Below, piece after piece: positions 59,151-64,000 of a stretch of 64,000 bases of DNA (positions are counted from its first letter, which is position 1; every line of letters starts with the position of its first letter). A model generated the notes under the pieces. It was not told where the DNA came from. It saw only the letters and a list, made by a program, of their open reading frames with translations, and ran no database searches. Source of the DNA: Desulfitobacterium dehalogenans ATCC 51507 (lineage in GTDB: Bacteria > Bacillota > Desulfitobacteriia > Desulfitobacteriales > Desulfitobacteriaceae); the NCBI RefSeq assembly GCF_000243155.2, contig NC_018017.1:2666001-2730000 (forward strand). The letters are read 5' to 3'. Made by a program: the position numbers and the translations under genes.

Positions 59151-61496
59151 TTAGCCAGGCTTTGTCGGATTGTTTCTCTCGAACTCGAACTTTAGCTTCC
59201 CCGAGGAAGGATTTTCCCAAACAAGATAGGCTGCAAAGTTCTTCCCATTCTTAGAGCGAAAGCCCTTGATTAGATTTGTTCTTCCTTTTTTTAATAGACT
59301 CTTGACTTGGGCTGGTGTCAGCACCTTGCCACAGATAGGATTCTTCCAAAGTATAAACGGACATCCTTTTTTCCAGTTTTGACAGCCGTAGCCCTTTTCC
59401 CGTTCCTCTACCCCGCCTCCGCAGCTAGGGCAGGTTCCTAAACTATCCCCGGAAGCCGAGGCTGAACTCTCTTTCCCATCCTTTGCCTTATCAGTTTTAG
59501 GAGCGTGCGGCTCCTGGGACCTGCTCTCCTGGTTGCTTTTGCTCTTCCGTCCCTGAGTACCTTGCTTTTGGGGGGCAAAGGCCAGGGGCTTTTTCCCATG
59601 GGTAGCTTCATAGTGACGCAACTCTTCAATAATACCGCGAACAGCCTGCTCAACTTTCTCCATGTACCGGCTTAAAGGGATCTCACCTCGTTCAACTTGG
59701 GCTAACTCATATTCCATCTGCCCGGTCATTTCCGCACTGATCAGCAATTGAGCCCGGGGTAAACGTTCCTTAATCAAGCGAATGAGCTCCATACCTTTTT
59801 CCGTCGGCACAAGCACTTTCTGTTGCTGCAGAATATACCCCCGGGTCAAGAGGTTTTCAATAATTGCCCCTCGTGTCGCCACGGTTCCCAGTCCTTTTCC
59901 TTTTAACTGCCGGCGCAGGGTCTCATCCTCGACCTCCTTGCCGGCTCCTTCCATAGCTTTAATCAGATCCCCTTGGGTATAACGCTTCGGTGGCTTTGTC
60001 TCCTTTTGAAGGACTTGACAGGACCGGGTCCCAACCCTCTCTTCCTGAGAAAGGGAAGGGAGTTTGGGCGCAGAATCCTCTGAGTGCTTTCCGGTTTTCT
60101 CTACTCTCTTCCATCCCGGTTCAAGCAGGGTTTTTTCCTTAGTAAGGAAAAACTCATCTTCCACAACAGTAATGATTTCCCTTTCCGCATACCGGGCAGG
60201 GGGAAACCAAGTGCTGAGGAAGCGCAGGACAATCATCTCCCAGATTTTCTGTTCATCGGGGCTCAGGTTCTGAGCAATTCTCTCAGTGGTAGGGATAATC
60301 GCATGGTGAGCGGTAATCTCATTAATGACCCTCTTACCCTTAGGTAAGGGCCTGTCAAGAGCTTCCTTAGCCCATTGCTCAAAGGGACCTTGTTCCAAGG
60401 CTTTCAGGTGAGACTTCAGCTTGGGGAGCATATCGGGGGGTAAATAATTACAATCCGTTCTCGGGTAGGTTATGGCTTTCTTTTCATAAAGTGACTGAGC
60501 AATCTTCAGCACTTTTTCCGCCCCAAAGCCATAGCGTTTGGAGGCGGTTACAGTTAAAGAAGTTAAATCAAAAAGCAAGGGATGAGGCTCCGTACTCTCC
60601 TTATCCTTCACTGAACAGACTTTGCCCGGCCTCCCCTGGACTTTGGCTAGAATCGCCTTACCGCGCTCCAGATCTAAGATATGCTTATCTCTATCTGTCT
60701 CCTGATCTTTTTCCGCTTCCTTAGTCTGTCCATGGCTTGCCAGCCGGTCTTTGTCAAACCATTTTCCTTTATAGCATCCTTTAGCACTCTCAAATTCGGC
60801 TTCAAGTTCCACATAGGAAACAGGAACAAAGTTTTGTATAGCCCATTCACGCTCCACTACCAAGGCTAAGGTGGGAGTTTGAACCCGGCCGATGGAGATA
60901 ACATTGGGCTTTTTTCTCACAGGATCGAAACTGCCAAAAAGAGCGGTGAACCCCTCCGTCAGATTCATTCCGAAATCCCAATCCCCATAGGAGCGTCCAT
61001 ATCCTGCCTGAGCTAACCCTTCCACCTCGTGAAAGGGCCGCAATTTGCTCATTCCCTCACGAATGGCCTCCTGGGTCAAGGATGAAATCCAAAGCCGGAA
61101 AAGAGGCTTCTTGCTCCCTAGGGTGTCCCATACTTCCTGAAAAAGCAATTGTCCTTCCCGGTCGGCATCCGTTCCACAAATGACCTGTCGAACTTCTTGA
61201 GACTTGAGCAGGCGCTGCAGTACGTTGTATTGTTTTAGGGTACTGGGTTTCAGCTCATACTGAAATTCCCCCAGTTGAGGAAGTACAGGCAGGCGGTGGA
61301 TTCCCCAGCGCTTTCCTACTTTGAAGAGATCCATATAGGTCTCAGGAGGCTTCAGCTCAAACAAATGCCCGATACACCAGGAAATAATATAGTCATCGTT
61401 CTCAAAATACCCTTCTCCTTTGCCCTTTACACCAAGAGTTTTGGCATATTCCCTGGCCTGGGAGGGTTTCTCAGCTATGATTAACGTTTTACCCAA
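59151..61496 (-). CDS. topB: DNA topoisomerase III (type IA)
   Basis: Protein of 781 residues. The Toprim domain starts GKTLIIAEKPSQAREYAKTLG and has VICGTDADREGQLLFQEVW (acidic triad). The active-site Tyr is in KKAITYPRTDCNYLPPDML. Downstream are HHAIIPT, then ATRGAIIENLLTRGYI. The C-terminal extension has a linker (about 650-700, rich in Lys/Ser) and zinc-type CPSCGGGVEEREKGYGCQNW, ending in a KVLTPAQVKSLLKKGRT domain of the TopB family. The start lies behind AAGAGGTGTATC. Chromosomal TopB and plasmid forms share this layout. Confidence 0.93.
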   Translation of the reverse strand: MGKTLIIAEKPSQAREYAKTLGVKGKGEGYFENDDYIISWCIGHLFELKPPETYMDLFKVGKRWGIHRLPVLPQLGEFQYELKPSTLKQYNVLQRLLKSQEVRQVICGTDADREGQLLFQEVWDTLGSKKPLFRLWISSLTQEAIREGMSKLRPFHEVEGLAQAGYGRSYGDWDFGMNLTEGFTALFGSFDPVRKKPNVISIGRVQTPTLALVVEREWAIQNFVPVSYVELEAEFESAKGCYKGKWFDKDRLASHGQTKEAEKDQETDRDKHILDLERGKAILAKVQGRPGKVCSVKDKESTEPHPLLFDLTSLTVTASKRYGFGAEKVLKIAQSLYEKKAITYPRTDCNYLPPDMLPKLKSHLKALEQGPFEQWAKEALDRPLPKGKRVINEITAHHAIIPTTERIAQNLSPDEQKIWEMIVLRFLSTWFPPARYAEREIITVVEDEFFLTKEKTLLEPGWKRVEKTGKHSEDSAPKLPSLSQEERVGTRSCQVLQKETKPPKRYTQGDLIKAMEGAGKEVEDETLRRQLKGKGLGTVATRGAIIENLLTRGYILQQQKVLVPTEKGMELIRLIKERLPRAQLLISAEMTGQMEYELAQVERGEIPLSRYMEKVEQAVRGIIEELRHYEATHGKKPLAFAPQKQGTQGRKSKSNQESRSQEPHAPKTDKAKDGKESSASASGDSLGTCPSCGGGVEEREKGYGCQNWKKGCPFILWKNPICGKVLTPAQVKSLLKKGRTNLIKGFRSKNGKNFAAYLVWENPSSGKLKFEFERNNPTKPG

Positions 61497-61636
61497 TGAT
61501 ACACCTCTTTTACACCATTAATTCAACATTAACCTAAATTTTAATTAGTACGAGAAGGTTTTTACATTAAATGTAGAAAATATAAAAAGAAGTTAAGCGT
61601 TTGAACTGTAGAGTTCACAAACAAGGAGTTGGCAGG

Positions 61637-62551
61637 ATGGATAAAATAATTGAGGTTGTAGATTTGCATAAGAGCTATGGTCATGTTCAGGCGGTTAAGG
61701 GGCTCAATTTTTATGTGGAAAAAGGCAAATTATTTGCCTTTCTGGGACCCAATGGCGCCGGAAAATCAACGACAATCGATATCATCTGTACTTTTTTAAA
61801 GCCGGACCGGGGACGGGTCGTTGTGGACGGCTATGAATTAGGCAAAGAAGATAATAAAATCCGCTCCGTGATTGGTGCGGTATTTCAGGATGGCCTCCTG
61901 GATCCGCTGCTCACGGTAGAAGAGAATTTGAAGATAAGGGGCGGCTTCTACGGCCTGAAAAAGACGGCCTTGGCTGATTCCATAAAATCCATTGCAGCTC
62001 TTACCGGAGTCGCTGAATTTTTGAAACGGCCCTATGGCAATCTTTCCGGGGGCCAGCGCCGCCGGGCGGATATCGCCCGAGCCTTGGTTAACGCACCGAA
62101 AATTTTGTTTTTAGATGAGCCCACCACAGGGTTGGATCCTCAGACCCGTAAAAATGTCTGGGAGACCATCCAGAAAATGCAGAAAGAAAAGGACATGACG
62201 ATCTTTCTGACAACCCACTATATGGAGGAAGCTGCCGAAGCAGATTATGTTATTGTGATCGACAACGGCGAAATCGCTGCTAAAGGAACGCCCACCGAAC
62301 TCAAACAGGAATATGCCAGTGACCGGCTTAAGCTTTCTTATCATGACAAAGAAAAACTAAGCATAGCTCTTCAGGAAATGCGCATCCCTTTCCATCAGGT
62401 TGCCGATCAAATCATTATCGAACTCTCATCAACCCTGGAGGCTTTGCCGATTCTTGCCGGATGTCAAACTTATCTCACAGGCTTGGAAGTCAGTCATGGT
62501 ACCATGGACGATGCCTTTATTAAGATCACCGGAAAGGAGATCAGAGAATGA
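61637..62551 (+). CDS. ABC transporter ATP-binding protein (DrrA-like)
   Basis: Protein of 304 residues from the ATG at 61637 behind AAGGAGTTGGCAGG. Walker A GPNGAGKST, Q-loop GAVFQDGLLDP, signature NLSGGQRRRADIARALV, Walker B ILFLDEPTTGLD, His switch FLTTHYMEEA. The extra C-terminal part (about 225-304) is of the DrrA/DUF4162 kind found in drug and polysaccharide exporters. It overlaps the permease start by four bases, so the two are coupled. No regulator is adjacent. Confidence 0.92.
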   Translation: MDKIIEVVDLHKSYGHVQAVKGLNFYVEKGKLFAFLGPNGAGKSTTIDIICTFLKPDRGRVVVDGYELGKEDNKIRSVIGAVFQDGLLDPLLTVEENLKIRGGFYGLKKTALADSIKSIAALTGVAEFLKRPYGNLSGGQRRRADIARALVNAPKILFLDEPTTGLDPQTRKNVWETIQKMQKEKDMTIFLTTHYMEEAAEADYVIVIDNGEIAAKGTPTELKQEYASDRLKLSYHDKEKLSIALQEMRIPFHQVADQIIIELSSTLEALPILAGCQTYLTGLEVSHGTMDDAFIKITGKEIRE

Positions 62552-63402
62552 TCAACTTTATGCTGCGCAATCTGAAAATCTTCTTTAGAGATAAAAGTGC
62601 GGTTTTCTTTTCTCTGCTGGCGGTTTTTATCATTATCGGCCTCTATGCCCTTTTTTTAGGAGATGTTTGGACTGAGGATTATTCTGATATAGAGAATGCC
62701 CGTTATCTTATGGATAGTTGGATCATGGCAGGATTGCTGGCTGTTACTTCCGTGACGACGACCATGGGGGCCCTGGGAATTATGGTGGCGGATAAAGCCA
62801 GGAATATTATCAAGGATTTTCAATCATCGCCTGTTTCGAGAAGCGCCCTTGCCGGAGGCTATAGTTTAAGTGCTTTTGTCATTGGGGTCATCATGAGCAT
62901 TGTGGCCCTGATCTTAGCCGAAATTTACATTCTCGCCAATGGCGGGGAGCTGCTGACAGGGACAAAGACACTGCAGGTACTGGCGCTTATTCTGCTCTCT
63001 TCTCTGGCAAGCACAGCGATCCTATTTTTTCTGGCTTCTCTCTTCAAGAGTCTCCATGCTTTTTCAACAGCCAGCACCATTATCGGAACCCTTATCGGTT
63101 TTTTAACCGGTATCTATTTGCCCATTGGGGTTTTGCCTGAAGCAATACAATATGCGATAAAGATTTTCCCAATTTCCCATGCTGCCCTTCTATTTCGTCA
63201 GATCCTTATGGAAGCACCCCTTCAAAAGGCTTTTGCCCATGCCCCGGCAGAGAGCCTGGAGGAATTTAATTCAATGATGGGCGTGACTTTCCGTTTCGGA
63301 GATACTCTCTTAACTCCCCAGGGAAGTATTTTAGTGCTGCTTGTTACCGCAGGGCTGTTTTATGGTTTGAGTATCCTGAACCTGTCCCGTAAACGCAAAT
63401 AG
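62548..63402 (+). CDS. ABC-2 type transporter permease
   Basis: Protein of 284 residues with six membrane segments and the ABC-2 pattern: N-terminal MLRNLKIFFRDKSAVFFSLLAVFIIIGLYALFLGD, the cytoplasmic KARNIIKDFQSSPVSRSALAGGY loop, SLASTAILFFLASLFKSLHAF and the LIGFLTGIYLPIGVLPEAIQYAIKIFPISHAALLFRQIL helix. It partners with the ATPase encoded just upstream; the substrate is not known, though drug or lipid export is common for this class. Confidence 0.88.
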   Translation: MINFMLRNLKIFFRDKSAVFFSLLAVFIIIGLYALFLGDVWTEDYSDIENARYLMDSWIMAGLLAVTSVTTTMGALGIMVADKARNIIKDFQSSPVSRSALAGGYSLSAFVIGVIMSIVALILAEIYILANGGELLTGTKTLQVLALILLSSLASTAILFFLASLFKSLHAFSTASTIIGTLIGFLTGIYLPIGVLPEAIQYAIKIFPISHAALLFRQILMEAPLQKAFAHAPAESLEEFNSMMGVTFRFGDTLLTPQGSILVLLVTAGLFYGLSILNLSRKRK

Positions 63403-63656
63403 CATAATATGACAAAGTAAGGGCTCTTTTGTTTTTGCTAAAATTGAGTAAAAAAGTATAAAGAAAACCCGGCTTCGCCGTGCTTTTTAAACATGCATCC
63501 AGAAAGGCGAAGTCGTTGGTTGCACTTATGCTGGAGAAAAGTATACATCGACGTTATACTTTCTGACAGTATAAAAAAAACTTATCGCGGGAAATTATAT
63601 ACTGATTCAGGGTAACCATCTCTGAACCCATCTCAATTATAAAGGAGGACATGATA

Positions 63657-63839
63657 ATGCCTGGACGTGTAGACAAAATCGATTCCCATCTTCAAGGAGT
63701 TAAATGTGTGGTCAATACCTGTCACTATTGGGGAAATGATCACTGTCATGCCCAAACCATCGAAATTCAAGCCCCTAATGCTAAAACGACTGAAATGACG
63801 GACTGTGCTACCTTCGTTCCCAATGGAAGCATGAGCTAG
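63657..63839 (+). CDS. DUF1540 domain protein
   Basis: Protein of 60 residues. I start at the ATG at 63657, nine bases past AAAGGAGG; the ATG at 63651 is too close to it. It contains VKCVVNTCHYWGNDHCHAQTIEI and a final Cys (TDCATFVP), the four-Cys DUF1540 pattern common in spore-forming Firmicutes and probably metal-binding. Function unknown. It is preceded by a spacer with a small hairpin AAGTATA / TATACTT (63538-63562). Confidence 0.85.
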   Translation: MPGRVDKIDSHLQGVKCVVNTCHYWGNDHCHAQTIEIQAPNAKTTEMTDCATFVPNGSMS

Positions 63840-63887
63840 GTAGGTAAGAATTAATATTCCATCCTGAGGTTCAAAAACCTTCTTGAG

Positions 63888-63926
63888 CAGAAAAGAGTAA
63901 GGATACATGTTCCTTACTCTTTCTGC
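63888..63926. terminator. Bidirectional terminator
   Basis: GCAGAAAAGAGTAAGGA (63888-63904) pairs with TCCTTACTCTTTCTGC (63911-63926) apart from one bulged A. It serves the DUF1540 gene and the converging gene at the window end. Confidence 0.75.
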
Positions 63927-63934
63927 TTCTTTAA

Positions 63935-64000
63935 CTATTCGTCTTTTGGGGCATTGGGAATCAAGGGAAGATAGTACTTCTTGGCTAAAAGAGCGGCTCC
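63935..64000 (-). CDS. C-terminal end of an unidentified gene (partial)
   Basis: The last 21 codons before a TAG at 63935-63937 read GAALLAKKYYLPLIPNAPKDE. The start lies beyond the window. A terminator follows directly. Too little sequence to name it. Confidence 0.5.
   Translation of the reverse strand, partial: GAALLAKKYYLPLIPNAPKDE

Noticed and set aside
1-64000. Integron integrase or other tyrosine recombinase
   Set aside because: No protein with the R..HxxR..Y pattern or the IntI added domain is encoded; the only recombinases are the two IS110-family transposases.
1-64000. tRNA and rRNA genes
   Set aside because: I found no T-arm GGTTCRANNCC-type sequence in a cloverleaf context and no rRNA signature.

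Overview
The window looks like the chromosome of a low-to-mid-GC Firmicute of the Peptococcaceae type, most likely Desulfitobacterium. The signs are a Firmicute-style glycogen operon with paired GlgC and GlgD, strong AGGAGG-type ribosome binding sites with frequent TTG and GTG starts, a CarD-like regulator, a TIGR03905/TSCPD protein, a DUF1540 protein, a fused FAD/Fe-S lactate-type dehydrogenase and an LtaS-like enzyme. The genus is inferred from gene content, not proven.

Regions. (1) 1-9300, minus strand: a glycogen operon in the order glgB, glgP, glgC, glgD, glgA and a GH13 amylase cut by the window edge, covering glycogen synthesis, branching and breakdown. (2) 9457-10160: a divergent CarD-like regulator with two stacked sigma-A type promoters and a strong terminator. 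(3) 10174-12106: a Dabb protein, a FosX-like fosfomycin hydrolase and a membrane-anchored TIM-barrel protein. (4) About 12.1-30.35 kb: an accessory region of short, functionally unrelated, AT-rich genes, nearly all on the minus strand, with long intergenic spacers. (5) 30.4-64 kb: ordinary chromosomal genes (LtaS-like, HesB-like, IMP dehydrogenase, QueC with a probable queuosine-precursor transporter, ABC-F, PepT, MFS, FAD/Fe-S dehydrogenase, sensor kinase, HtpG, RmuC, RND efflux with TetR, topoisomerase III, ABC exporter, DUF1540), plus a type I toxin locus and a structured inverted repeat.

The main observation is in region 4. Its spacers carry a conserved element of about 76 bp, seen at 13355, 14796, 17202, 17857, 20218, 23203, 23795, 24601 and 27630, with a partial copy at 28271 and remnants elsewhere. 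Read on the minus strand each has the layout of an integron attC site: an RYYYAAC-like box followed by A, complementary arms around a central spacer, and a C-GTTRRRY-like box. The decisive point is that the outermost bases of neighbouring sites match across the gene between them, as expected if each gene lies in a cassette excised as a circle. The best case is the lipoprotein cassette 23864-24607, whose ends match at 15 of 16 positions. No integron integrase is present, so this is a cassette array without an integrase (CALIN-like), which is unexpected in a Firmicute as far as I know.

The array is worn. One site is split by an IS110-family element whose transposase has an in-frame TAG. An IS1111-group element sits in another cassette. 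There is a sigma-factor fragment, a beheaded sugar isomerase-like gene, a degenerate duplicate of an array gene, and several cassette joints where the attC has been lost. Cassette 3' and 5' untranslated parts share modules, including a palindrome built on CCGCCATGGACGGCGG. Cassette genes encode NUDIX, VOC, YciI, ACT, DUF975, DUF1801 and pentapeptide-repeat proteins, lipoproteins and small membrane proteins.
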